45,340 nt of DNA, taken from Halieaceae bacterium. GTDB taxonomy: Bacteria; Pseudomonadota; Gammaproteobacteria; Pseudomonadales; Halieaceae. A program made the position numbers and the translations under genes. Shown piece after piece: positions 9,225 through 17,973 of the stretch; position 1 is the first letter of the stretch, and every line of letters begins with the position of its first letter. The stretch is taken from NCBI GenBank assembly GCA_008081075.1, contig VMDB01000177.1, positions 1 through 45,340 of the forward strand, given 5' to 3'. A model generated the notes under the pieces. It made no database searches and was not told the origin of the DNA. It saw only the letters and a list, made by a program, of their open reading frames with translations.

Positions 9225-9922
9225 GCTTTGTTCAGTTTCGCTTTCAAGGCCCGATAGTCAGCCATCGTAACGGGTTCAAATTTGACTGAATCGCCGACGG
9301 CGATCCGTGCAGTCGGATTCGATGCCAGATCAAACAGCGGTGTCGGGCAGGCCCCGATAAGTCGCCAGCCGCCAGGCGATACGCATGGATATACTGCCGT
9401 CTGCCGGTCGGCGATGGCGACCGAGCCTGCTTCCACACTCGCCCGGGGAGTGGTCAGTCTGGGTGTCGTCAATTGCGCGTCCACTGTACCGAGGTAGCAA
9501 AATCCCGGCGCAAAACCTGTAGCGTAAGCAAAATAAGCGCAGCCGCTATGTCGCTCTATAACATCGTCAACACTCAGATTCTTCTCCTCGGCCAGCCACT
9601 CGAGATCGGGAGCGACGCTGGAGTGGTAAAGCACGGGCAGGGTTACCGTTTTACAACTGGCTTCAGGTTCGTTGGCGGTTACCCTCAAACTTGTCGCACG
9701 TTCTTCCAGCCAGTGCTGAGCGCGCTCTCGGTCCAGCGCGAGCGGCTGGAAAAACAAAGTTAACGTGGTGTAGCCCACAACACTATCGACGAGGGCACCC
9801 GCAAATTGTCGCTGGGCTTGGGTTTGAATGGAGAGTAAGCCATAAGTCAATGACGGCGAGGGTGTCTCGGAGAACACCAAGCGCAATCCCAGACTACCGG
9901 CGGGGCCAACGGCAAATTCCAT
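9221..9922 (-). CDS. pxpB: 5-oxoprolinase subunit B (KipI family)
   Basis: LPVLYHSSVAPDLEWLAEEKNLSVDDVIERHSG, ATGFAPGFCYLGTVD, PGGWRLIGACPTPLFD. Confidence 0.92.
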   Translation of the reverse strand: MEFAVGPAGSLGLRLVFSETPSPSLTYGLLSIQTQAQRQFAGALVDSVVGYTTLTLFFQPLALDRERAQHWLEERATSLRVTANEPEASCKTVTLPVLYHSSVAPDLEWLAEEKNLSVDDVIERHSGCAYFAYATGFAPGFCYLGTVDAQLTTPRLTTPRASVEAGSVAIADRQTAVYPCVSPGGWRLIGACPTPLFDLASNPTARIAVGDSVKFEPVTMADYRALKAKLNKA

Positions 9923-10663
9923 TCACATTTTGTCCAGAGCGTTGCGAATAGCCTTGATCATTTTGATGGCGCCGGGTGTGTCGCCATGGACGCACAGCGT
10001 GTCAGCATTGACGGGTATGCGCTTACCTTTGGGCGTTCGAAGATTGTCTTTCGCAATCGCAATAGACTGATTGGCCGCTTCTTCCACGGTGAGGAGAGCA
10101 CCGGGTTTGTCGCGCGGAATGAGCAGTCCTCTACTCGTGTAGCCTCTGTCCGCAAACGCTTCGTAACGAAGTGTTAATCCGTGCTCAATGGCGAGTTGGA
10201 CGGTTTTTCTATCGCGCGGCGTTGCGAGGACAACCAGTGACAGGTCGGCATGCCAGCTGGCAACCGCCCTCATGACGTCACTGAGTATCATCGGATCGCC
10301 CAGCATCGCGTGATAGAGCGCACCGTGGGGCTTCACAAAGCTGACGCGTGTCCCATGGGTTCGCGCAATGCCATCCAGCCCACCGATCTGATGGTGAATC
10401 AAGTCAATCAATTCAGGTCCGCGAATATCCATTGCTCTGCGACCGAAGCCTTGCAGGTCTGGGTAGGATACGTGGGCCCCCACTTCTTTGTTGTGACGGC
10501 GTGCCATGGTCACGCAGCGACGCATGGTGCCGGGATCCCCAGCGTGTCCGCCGCACGCGATATTGGCGGCGTCGATCAGGGGCATGATGGTCTCATCATC
10601 GCCCATGGTCCAAGCCCCGTAGCTTTCTCCCATGTCACAGTTCAGAGTCAGTTTGTTTGTCAT
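9923..10663 (-). CDS. pxpA: 5-oxoprolinase subunit A (LamB/YcsF family)
   Basis: LNCDMGESYGAWTMGDDETIMPLIDAANIACGGHAGDPGTMR, KPHGALYH, NADTLCVHGDTPGA. Confidence 0.95.
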   Translation of the reverse strand: MTNKLTLNCDMGESYGAWTMGDDETIMPLIDAANIACGGHAGDPGTMRRCVTMARRHNKEVGAHVSYPDLQGFGRRAMDIRGPELIDLIHHQIGGLDGIARTHGTRVSFVKPHGALYHAMLGDPMILSDVMRAVASWHADLSLVVLATPRDRKTVQLAIEHGLTLRYEAFADRGYTSRGLLIPRDKPGALLTVEEAANQSIAIAKDNLRTPKGKRIPVNADTLCVHGDTPGAIKMIKAIRNALDKM

Positions 10664-11460
10664 CAGAAGATCGCCAGATCGGTATTTTTTAGGTCAGTAA
10701 CAAGCATGTGCCCGGGTTCATGGGTCACGGCAAGCGGCAGTTTTGCCGTCTGCAGGGCGACTTGGGGTGTAACGCCGCAGGCCCAGAAGACGGGTATTTC
10801 GGAGTCCTTTACCGTTACGGCCGCGCCAAAGTTCGGTTTGCTCAAATCAGCGATGCCTATTTGCGAAGGATCCCCAAGGTGTATGGGTGCGCCATGAACT
10901 GAGGGAAAGCGAGAGCATATCTGTATGGCACGTATGGCGTCTGAGGCGACCATCGGCCGCATACTCACCACCATATTTCCTGAAAATGGTCCTGATGCAG
11001 CGCAGGGGATGTGCGTGGTGTACATGGGCACATTAACACCTTCCGTAAGGTTGCGAATTTCAATTCCGGCATCCAGCAAGGCCTCTTCAAAAGAGAACGA
11101 ACAGCCAAGCGCAAAAGCCGTCCAGTCGGCCTGCCAGAGCCCGGAGATATCAGTGACTTGCTCCGCCAACACCCCATTTCGCCAAACGCGGTATTGAGGT
11201 AGGTCGACGCGGATATCGATGTCATCGCCTAATTCGGGAAGGGTGGGCGCGCCGGGCTCCGGACTCATGGCCAGCAAGGGACAGGGGCGGGGATTGCGTT
11301 GGCAAAAGGTTTGGAAATGATTCGCCGACGCCGCAGGCAGTATTACGATATTGGCTTGGACGTAGCCGGGCGCCAGCCCCGACGTTTGCGTGCTGAGAGT
11401 ACCCGCTCTGCATTGTGCTCGAATATTTTTGCCAGTCCCCTTGGCTTCAACTGCTACCAT
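10663..11460 (-). CDS. DUF1445 protein, putative hydro-lyase / D-glutamate cyclase N-domain homologue
   Basis: [43 protein letters not shown] and NMVVSMRPM are DUF1445 hallmarks; 1-nt stop/start overlap with pxpA. Confidence 0.85.
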   Translation of the reverse strand: MVAVEAKGTGKNIRAQCRAGTLSTQTSGLAPGYVQANIVILPAASANHFQTFCQRNPRPCPLLAMSPEPGAPTLPELGDDIDIRVDLPQYRVWRNGVLAEQVTDISGLWQADWTAFALGCSFSFEEALLDAGIEIRNLTEGVNVPMYTTHIPCAASGPFSGNMVVSMRPMVASDAIRAIQICSRFPSVHGAPIHLGDPSQIGIADLSKPNFGAAVTVKDSEIPVFWACGVTPQVALQTAKLPLAVTHEPGHMLVTDLKNTDLAIF

Positions 11461-11515
11461 CTCAATCCTGAAAATGTATAGTGTTCACGCATAATAATCC
11501 TAAAAGAGAAAGGTC

Positions 11516-13045
11516 ATGCCGCATTTTTCTTCCTACGCAACTGAAACCCCCGATCGGCCCGCTTATATCTTGGCCAATTCAGCAGAGACAGTGACCTATG
11601 CGGAGCTCGATCGGCGCTCAAACCAGATTGCACAGCTGCTGAGAGACTCAGGTATCGAGCGCGGTGATCATATTGCAATGATGATGAAGAATTGCGCCGA
11701 GTTTCTACAGGTCGCGCAGGGGGCGCTGCGCGCCGGGGTGATCTTTACGCCCATCAGTACACACCTAAAGCAAGATGAGACGGCGTATATCATTACCAAC
11801 TGCAAAGCGAAGCTATTCATCGCGTCGGCCAGCCTGGCAGAGGTCGCCACTGCGGCCGCGGCGGCGTCGGCGGGTTTGAATCGATGTTTGTCAGTGGGCG
11901 GTGAAATCGCTGGTTTTGAATCCCTTGAAGCGCAGCTGGAGCAGTTGCCCGCCACACCAATCGCGGATGAGTTTCTGGGTGCGCCCATGCTCTACTCGTC
12001 GGGCACGACGGGTAAACCCAAGGGCGTCTATTGGCAGCCGCACGCGGAGAGTATTCACGCCGACCACCCGATGTCCGGTAGCGTTGGCGCGTTTTTTGGA
12101 TTTGGAGTCGATACGGTCTATCTGTCGCCAGCGCCGCTCTATCATGCCGCCCCGCTGCATTACAACTTGATGGTCCTCGGTATGGGCGGCACCTCAATCA
12201 TCATGGAGCAGTTTGATCCGGTGCAGTCCTTGGCGCTGATAGAGCAATACAGAGCCACCCACAGTCAATGGGTGCCGATTATGTTCGTGCGCATGCTCAA
12301 GCTCCCCGAGGAGGAGCGCGAGCGCTACGACCTCAGTTCAATGAAGTGCGCGATTCACGCTGCCGCACCGTGCCCCATCGATGTCAAAGAAGCGATGATT
12401 AATTGGTGGGGCCCGGTGATTGTGGAGTATTACTCAGGCAGTGAGGGTAATGGCTTCACCATCATCGATTCGGCGAATTGGCTTACACACAAGGGTTCCG
12501 TGGGCCAGGCCATCATCGGACAACCGCGCATTCTCGGCGAAAATGGAGAGGTATTGGGTCCTGGCGAGGTCGGCGATGTTTATTTCGCGGAGAGCCGTCC
12601 CTTTGAATATTTTGACGAGCCTGAGAAGACCCGAGAAGCTTTTAACGATCAGGGTTGGAGCACTATGGGGGATGTCGGTTACCTTGATGAGGAAGGGTTC
12701 CTTTACCTGACGGATAGAAAAAACTTCACCATTATCACAGGCGGAGTGAATGTTTATCCTGCCGAGATTGAAGGGCTGTTGATTACCCACGATAAAGTTG
12801 CCGACGTTGCCGTTTTTGGTGTGCCTCATCCGGAATTTGGCGAAGAGGTGGTGGCGGTGGTGCAGCCTCTGGATTGGAAAGACGCGACCGATGAGATGGC
12901 AGAGGAGCTCTCATTGTGGATGCGCGAGCGGTTATCCAGCGTGAAGGTGCCGCGCAGGATTGATTTTTTGCAGGAGCTGCCCCGCATGGACAATGGCAAG
13001 CTCTATAAGCGCCATTTGCAGGACGCCTATCGCGCCGCCGTGTAA
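11516..13045 (+). CDS. Acyl-CoA synthetase (AMP-dependent)
   Basis: YSSGTTGKPKGVYW AMP-binding motif, YYSGSEGNG, GWSTMGDVGYLDEEGFLYLTDRKNFTIITGGVNVYPAEIE. Confidence 0.92.
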   Translation: MPHFSSYATETPDRPAYILANSAETVTYAELDRRSNQIAQLLRDSGIERGDHIAMMMKNCAEFLQVAQGALRAGVIFTPISTHLKQDETAYIITNCKAKLFIASASLAEVATAAAAASAGLNRCLSVGGEIAGFESLEAQLEQLPATPIADEFLGAPMLYSSGTTGKPKGVYWQPHAESIHADHPMSGSVGAFFGFGVDTVYLSPAPLYHAAPLHYNLMVLGMGGTSIIMEQFDPVQSLALIEQYRATHSQWVPIMFVRMLKLPEEERERYDLSSMKCAIHAAAPCPIDVKEAMINWWGPVIVEYYSGSEGNGFTIIDSANWLTHKGSVGQAIIGQPRILGENGEVLGPGEVGDVYFAESRPFEYFDEPEKTREAFNDQGWSTMGDVGYLDEEGFLYLTDRKNFTIITGGVNVYPAEIEGLLITHDKVADVAVFGVPHPEFGEEVVAVVQPLDWKDATDEMAEELSLWMRERLSSVKVPRRIDFLQELPRMDNGKLYKRHLQDAYRAAV

Positions 13046-13139
13046 ATTAAAAATATGTCAAGCTGGTTCCCGCGGCGATGAGCCTCTATGCTCACGGTTG
13101 CGTATGCGTTAACAGACTTCAATGGCGAGGTGGTGGTAG

Positions 13140-14759
13140 TTGACGGCAAAATCGGAGTTACGGCAGTACGAGCGGGATATGGATCTCGCCGAATCCTACG
13201 AAGAGTGGTTTTTGGCCGCGGAGTCACATGATGCGGCGAGTGGCATGGCCACTTGGCGCAAAGAAGAGCCCTCTGATCTTTATGATCACGCACAAATCCG
13301 CTACCGCCTTGACCGCTTGCGCAAGTACCGAAAGCAAAAAGATTGGCCCGGCTTGCTCTATGCGCTTAACGAGGGCATCCATGGCAACATGGGCGGGATG
13401 GGCAAAAGTCTCCTTTATCGGCAGGCGAAGGCTGGCACTAAAATCCTGATCGAGGAATATATTCAGGAGATTGATGACGCGCTCAGGCTGTTGGCAGAAC
13501 TGCCTGATGAAGTGATTCCGATCCAGCAAAAGCTGGATTTTTTCTATCGAAGCAACGTTTGTTACGGTCGCTCCGCGTTGATGCTGAGTGGCGGCGGCGT
13601 ACTCGGGTTTTTGCATGTCGGTGTTGTCACTGAGTTGCTGAGGCACGGCCTGCTACCGCGTGTCATCTCGGGTTCGAGCGCGGGTTCGATTGTGGCCGCA
13701 GTGCTTGGCGCCTACACCGATGAGGAGATGCAGGGTCTCGATTTTATCGCCATGCTCGAGTCTGGGGGTAACGACCCGGCAGGTTTGATCCGAAGGTGGG
13801 TGACCGGTGCGGGTGTGCGTTTCACGGCCGACAATACAGAGCAGCTTATCGCTGCCGCCATTCCCGATCTGACCTTTGCTGAGGCCTATGCCAAGACCGG
13901 GAGACAGGTCAGTATTACTGTGGCGCCCGCTGAGCCTCATCAGCGCTCTCGTCTGCTCAACGCCGTGTCGTCGCCGAACGTCTATTTGCGCTCTGCCGTG
14001 ATGGCGTCCTGCGCCATTCCCGGCGTTTTTCCGCCCGTCATGTTGCAGGCAAAGAACGAGAAAGGTGAGCCGCAACCCTATCTCCCGGCGCGTCGATGGG
14101 TGGACGGGTCGGTGGCGGACGATCTTCCGGCGAAAAGACTGTCTCGGCTGTTTTCGACAAATCATTACATTGTCAGCATGGTGAACCCTATCGCTCGCGC
14201 CTTCTTGCCGCGTGATGAGCGTGCCCGCCCTGTTCGACGAGCGGCGTCATCCTTGGGAATCGGGATTGGTCGGGAAATGCTCAATTTCTATCGGGGGGTC
14301 GCTAAAAGATATGGGGATAATTGGCCGAAATTCAATATGATGCTTCACAGTGTTCATGCATTGCTGGATCAAGAGTACTCCGGTGATATCAACATCGTGC
14401 CCAAGTTTAGATTCCAGAACCCCCTCAAGCTGATCAGTCAGCCCAGCTCGGACGAGTTGGGTCTGCTGGTACGGGAGGGTCAGCGAGCCGCTTTCAGTCG
14501 GCTTGAATCCATACGCCGGTGCACGCAAATTTCCAGAACATTGGAAGAGATTCTGCATCGCTTTGAATACGGTGATCTCCGGCCGGCCCCGGGTACCTAT
14601 CGTCGGCCGAAAAGCTCCCGACGAAGACCACCCCCCACGGCCGCTCAAATGAAGACCTTGAAAGCTGGATCAGATCAGAGGGTCGCCAAAAATCAGGCGA
14701 GGCCTGCCCGGGCCCGCAGCAGCGCGCCGCGGGCTCGGGTCAAAAGTTCGGTGGCCTGA
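13140..14759 (+). CDS. Patatin-like phospholipase / triacylglycerol lipase with DUF3336 N-terminal region
   Basis: GGGVLGFLHVGVV oxyanion loop, GSSAG nucleophile elbow, WVDGSVADDLP dyad Asp. Start is TTG 13140 or ATG 13179. Confidence 0.87.
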   Translation: MTAKSELRQYERDMDLAESYEEWFLAAESHDAASGMATWRKEEPSDLYDHAQIRYRLDRLRKYRKQKDWPGLLYALNEGIHGNMGGMGKSLLYRQAKAGTKILIEEYIQEIDDALRLLAELPDEVIPIQQKLDFFYRSNVCYGRSALMLSGGGVLGFLHVGVVTELLRHGLLPRVISGSSAGSIVAAVLGAYTDEEMQGLDFIAMLESGGNDPAGLIRRWVTGAGVRFTADNTEQLIAAAIPDLTFAEAYAKTGRQVSITVAPAEPHQRSRLLNAVSSPNVYLRSAVMASCAIPGVFPPVMLQAKNEKGEPQPYLPARRWVDGSVADDLPAKRLSRLFSTNHYIVSMVNPIARAFLPRDERARPVRRAASSLGIGIGREMLNFYRGVAKRYGDNWPKFNMMLHSVHALLDQEYSGDINIVPKFRFQNPLKLISQPSSDELGLLVREGQRAAFSRLESIRRCTQISRTLEEILHRFEYGDLRPAPGTYRRPKSSRRRPPPTAAQMKTLKAGSDQRVAKNQARPARARSSAPRARVKSSVA

Positions 14760-14775
14760 CTCAGCTTTCGATGGC

Positions 14776-15792
14776 TCAGGGAATGCAGGCGGCGCCGAGG
14801 GCGGCGAGTGGCCCTACCATAATGGCGCGGCTGTCGGCCTCAGCACTCGAAGCTGTCCCTATTTGTGCGCGCTTTTTGATGCCCTGCAGTATCGCGGCAA
14901 TTCTGAAGAAGCAAAAAGCCATATAAAAAGACCAATTATTGATGCCGTCGCGCCCCGTTCGGCGGCAATAGGCCGCGATGTATTCTTCGTCCGAGGGTAG
15001 CCCTAATGACGAGCGGTCGAGCCCTTCGAGTCCAGCAATGCCGCCCTCCCGAGGAAAACGCCACGCCATGAGCTGGTATGCGAGGTCGGCGAGGGGGTCG
15101 CCCAATGTGGAGAGTTCCCAGTCTAAAATGCCAATGATTCGCGGTTCTGTTGGATGAAAAATCATGTTGTCGAGCCGGTAGTCTCCATGTACCAAAGCCA
15201 CGGTTTCGTCACCCTCGGGGATGTGATTGGGCAGCCAATCGATAAGCGCTTCCATATCCGGGACGACCTCTGTCTCTGAGGCGCGATACTGCTTGGTCCA
15301 GCGGCCGATCTGCCGTGCATAATAGTTGCCAGGCTTGCCATAATCAGAGAGACCGACAGCACTCACATCAACGCAGTGGAGCTCGGCTAATACTCTGTTC
15401 ATCTCGTCATAGATCGCCGTGCGCTCGTCGTTATTGACTTCGGGCACCGCCGGATCCCAGAAAATACGTCCCTCAAGGTGCTCCATTACATAGAACATGG
15501 AGCCGATAACCGAGTCGTCAGTACACAAGGCGACGGCATTGGGAACGGGTACTGGCGTCTCACGCAGCGCGTCGAGCACTCTGAACTCTCGATCAACCGC
15601 ATGCGCCGAGGCCAGCAATTCACCGGGCGGCTTGCGTCGCAGCACGTAATTTGCTTCGCCCGCGCTGAGTTTAAAAGTTGGATTTGATTGCCCGCCTGCA
15701 AATTTTTCTGCTGATAGCGTTCCTTCCAGACTTGGAATTTGCTCACGGAGCCACGGCTCCAAAAGAGTCAAGTCGAGGTCTTGTGCGCTCAT
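14776..15792 (-). CDS. APH-type phosphotransferase, ACAD10/11 N-domain-like
   Basis: FAGGQSNPTFKLSAGEANYVLRRKPPGELLASAHAVDREFRV and VHGDYRLDNMIFHPTEPRIIGILDWELSTLGDPLADLAY kinase catalytic motifs. Confidence 0.88.
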   Translation of the reverse strand: MSAQDLDLTLLEPWLREQIPSLEGTLSAEKFAGGQSNPTFKLSAGEANYVLRRKPPGELLASAHAVDREFRVLDALRETPVPVPNAVALCTDDSVIGSMFYVMEHLEGRIFWDPAVPEVNNDERTAIYDEMNRVLAELHCVDVSAVGLSDYGKPGNYYARQIGRWTKQYRASETEVVPDMEALIDWLPNHIPEGDETVALVHGDYRLDNMIFHPTEPRIIGILDWELSTLGDPLADLAYQLMAWRFPREGGIAGLEGLDRSSLGLPSDEEYIAAYCRRTGRDGINNWSFYMAFCFFRIAAILQGIKKRAQIGTASSAEADSRAIMVGPLAALGAACIP

Positions 15793-16031
15793 TGTGCTCC
15801 TCTTGCATGCGATAAAGTTCGCACCGATGGGGGCTTAAATAGCCGGGTTATCTTCAGTTTGCTGTCGGTGCGTTTGGGCTGGAATACCTTTTTCAGTATT
15901 GGCATTATACCTGCCAATTCCTGCGCGACGGCAACTGGTCGTGGTCACAGCGTTAGGGTATCTTGCGCTAGCTTTCGGGTTCAATCATTCATGATTTCCC
16001 GTCCATAAGAAAATGAAGGGGCAGGTAGTAT

Positions 16032-17744
16032 ATGGGTACTGACCAAGTCATGGGCTATTACCGTCAGGCGGTGGAGATGGTGACGGCCCCGGGTGCGTTT
16101 CTCGAAGTGACCACTATCGAGCGCCAAGGGTATGCGCTGAAAGCCTATAAGCACGCGCCCGGCAGCCTTCGTGATCTATGGCTGCTTGGGCAAAGCCATG
16201 GCGACAAGGAATACATCGTTTACGGCGAGGAGCGTTGGACTTATGCCGAGGCAGGGCAAATCGTTGCCAATTTTTCTGCCTGGCTAAAGTGTCAAGGCGT
16301 CGGGTCTGGTGATCGTGTCGCTATCGCCATGAGAAATTATCCGGAATGGATTTTTGCTTACTGGGGCATCATCGCTGTCGGGGGAGTGGCGGTTGGCATG
16401 AATGCCTGGTGGGTCGCTGACGAAATGTCATATGCGCTCAACGACTCTGAGCCCAAGTGGCTGATCGCGGATGATCGCCGTTTGGCTACCTTTGCTGAAA
16501 TTGCCGCGGACTTCTCGCATCTCGGCGTTGTCGCTGTGCGCGATTCTGATCCAGCGGTGCCAGCAGTACAGTGGACCGACGCGATAGCGGAGTCTGGGGT
16601 ACTCGCTGACACGCCCATTGATCCCGATGATGATGCCTGCATTTTTTACACCTCTGGAACCACCGGTCGACCCAAGGGTGCGCAGTTGACCCATCGAGGT
16701 TGTGTGCACAATGTGCTGAACGTGGCAGCGATGGGGCAAATTTTTGCGACTACGCAGGCAATGGGGCGCGGCGAACAGCCCGATGCGCCGGTATCTTTGC
16801 CGGCCCCCACGTCCCTTGTCGCAACGCCGCTATTCCACGTCACCGCAAACAATTGTGTGATGCAGGGAGGCACGGTTGGTGGCGGAAAACTGGTGCTCAT
16901 GTACAAGTGGGACACGCTTGAGGCGCTGAAATTGATTGAGCAGGAAAAGGTCAACACGCTAAGCGCAGTTCCAATGATGACGAGGGAGCTCCTCGCGCAC
17001 CCCGATTTCAAGGAATTCGATACGTCGAGTCTGAATTCTCTGGGTGGAGGTGGTGCGGCAATGCACCCGGATCTTCCCGGTAAAGTGGTCGAGACGACGA
17101 AGCGAGCAAAGCCGGCGCAAGGTTATGGTATGACTGAGGTCTGCGGCATCAGTACCTACACCACGGGCGATCTATTCATCGCGCGGCCGCAGAGCTGCGG
17201 TCCCCTGGTACCCACGCTCGAGGGGAAAGTCGTCAATGCGGAGGGCGAGGCTCTCCCCGTCGGTGAGGCAGGGGAGCTGTTGGTGCGAGGTGCGCCGGTG
17301 ATCAAAGGCTACTTGAACCGGCCTGAAGCCACGGCGGAAACCATTGTTGATGGTTGGTTACATACGGGGGACATCGGGTATTTCGATGAGGACGGCTTCC
17401 TTTACCTAGTTGATCGTGCAAAAGACATGATTTTACGGGGGGGAGAGAATATTTACTGTGCCGAAGTCGAAGGGGCGCTCTATACACACCCTGCCGTCTT
17501 GGAGACGGTCGCTTTCGCGGTGCCCGACGAGCGGCTGGGGGAAGAGGTTGGCGTTGCCGTGCATCTCAAGCCCGACGCGATGCTCGATGCGCCGGGGCTC
17601 AGGGAGCACATGGGCTCTCGGCTCGCAGCCTTTAAAGTTCCCAAGTATGTCTGGTTTCTTGCTGAGCCTCTTCCGCGAAATGCGAATGGCAAGTTTCTCA
17701 AGCGAGAGTTACGCGAGGTCTTGGATCCTGCCTCTGCTGATTAG
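16032..17744 (+). CDS. Acyl-CoA synthetase (class I AMP-forming)
   Basis: FYTSGTTGRPKGAQLTHRG, AQGYGMTEVCG, DGWLHTGDIGYFDEDGFLYLVDRAKDMILRGGENIYCAEVE. Confidence 0.92.
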   Translation: MGTDQVMGYYRQAVEMVTAPGAFLEVTTIERQGYALKAYKHAPGSLRDLWLLGQSHGDKEYIVYGEERWTYAEAGQIVANFSAWLKCQGVGSGDRVAIAMRNYPEWIFAYWGIIAVGGVAVGMNAWWVADEMSYALNDSEPKWLIADDRRLATFAEIAADFSHLGVVAVRDSDPAVPAVQWTDAIAESGVLADTPIDPDDDACIFYTSGTTGRPKGAQLTHRGCVHNVLNVAAMGQIFATTQAMGRGEQPDAPVSLPAPTSLVATPLFHVTANNCVMQGGTVGGGKLVLMYKWDTLEALKLIEQEKVNTLSAVPMMTRELLAHPDFKEFDTSSLNSLGGGGAAMHPDLPGKVVETTKRAKPAQGYGMTEVCGISTYTTGDLFIARPQSCGPLVPTLEGKVVNAEGEALPVGEAGELLVRGAPVIKGYLNRPEATAETIVDGWLHTGDIGYFDEDGFLYLVDRAKDMILRGGENIYCAEVEGALYTHPAVLETVAFAVPDERLGEEVGVAVHLKPDAMLDAPGLREHMGSRLAAFKVPKYVWFLAEPLPRNANGKFLKRELREVLDPASAD

Positions 17745-17973
17745 TGTCGTCGCAGCGTGCCCCGAATCGCTGAGCGGATGCTCCATGACCGATGGCCGTA
17801 GCCGCGCAAAATCTGAAAAAAAGGGTGCCCCGTGAGCCGAACGGGATCTCGTTATGTTGAGGTGGTACCGGCGTGTCGAGTGCGACGCCCGATGACAACA
17901 GTGATGACCGTGGCAGGCCGTCAAGGCTTGGCGCAGCTTTTGATAGTGACAGAAGAAGAGAGAGGAGAGCGGC

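Noticed and set aside
10250-10897. 215-aa plus-strand ORF antisense to pxpA and DUF1445
   Set aside because: Lies entirely over well-supported minus-strand genes; composition is that of a shadow ORF in GC-rich DNA, with no recognisable domain.
13653-14165. 170-aa minus-strand ORF within the patatin gene
   Set aside because: Antisense to the catalytic region of the patatin; R/H-rich shadow translation.
15885-15915. Imperfect inverted repeat (GAATACCTTTTTCAGTATTG) in the intergenic region between the kinase and the acyl-CoA ligase, as a possible operator
   Set aside because: Only about 5 bp of symmetric arm; too weak to claim without comparative data.
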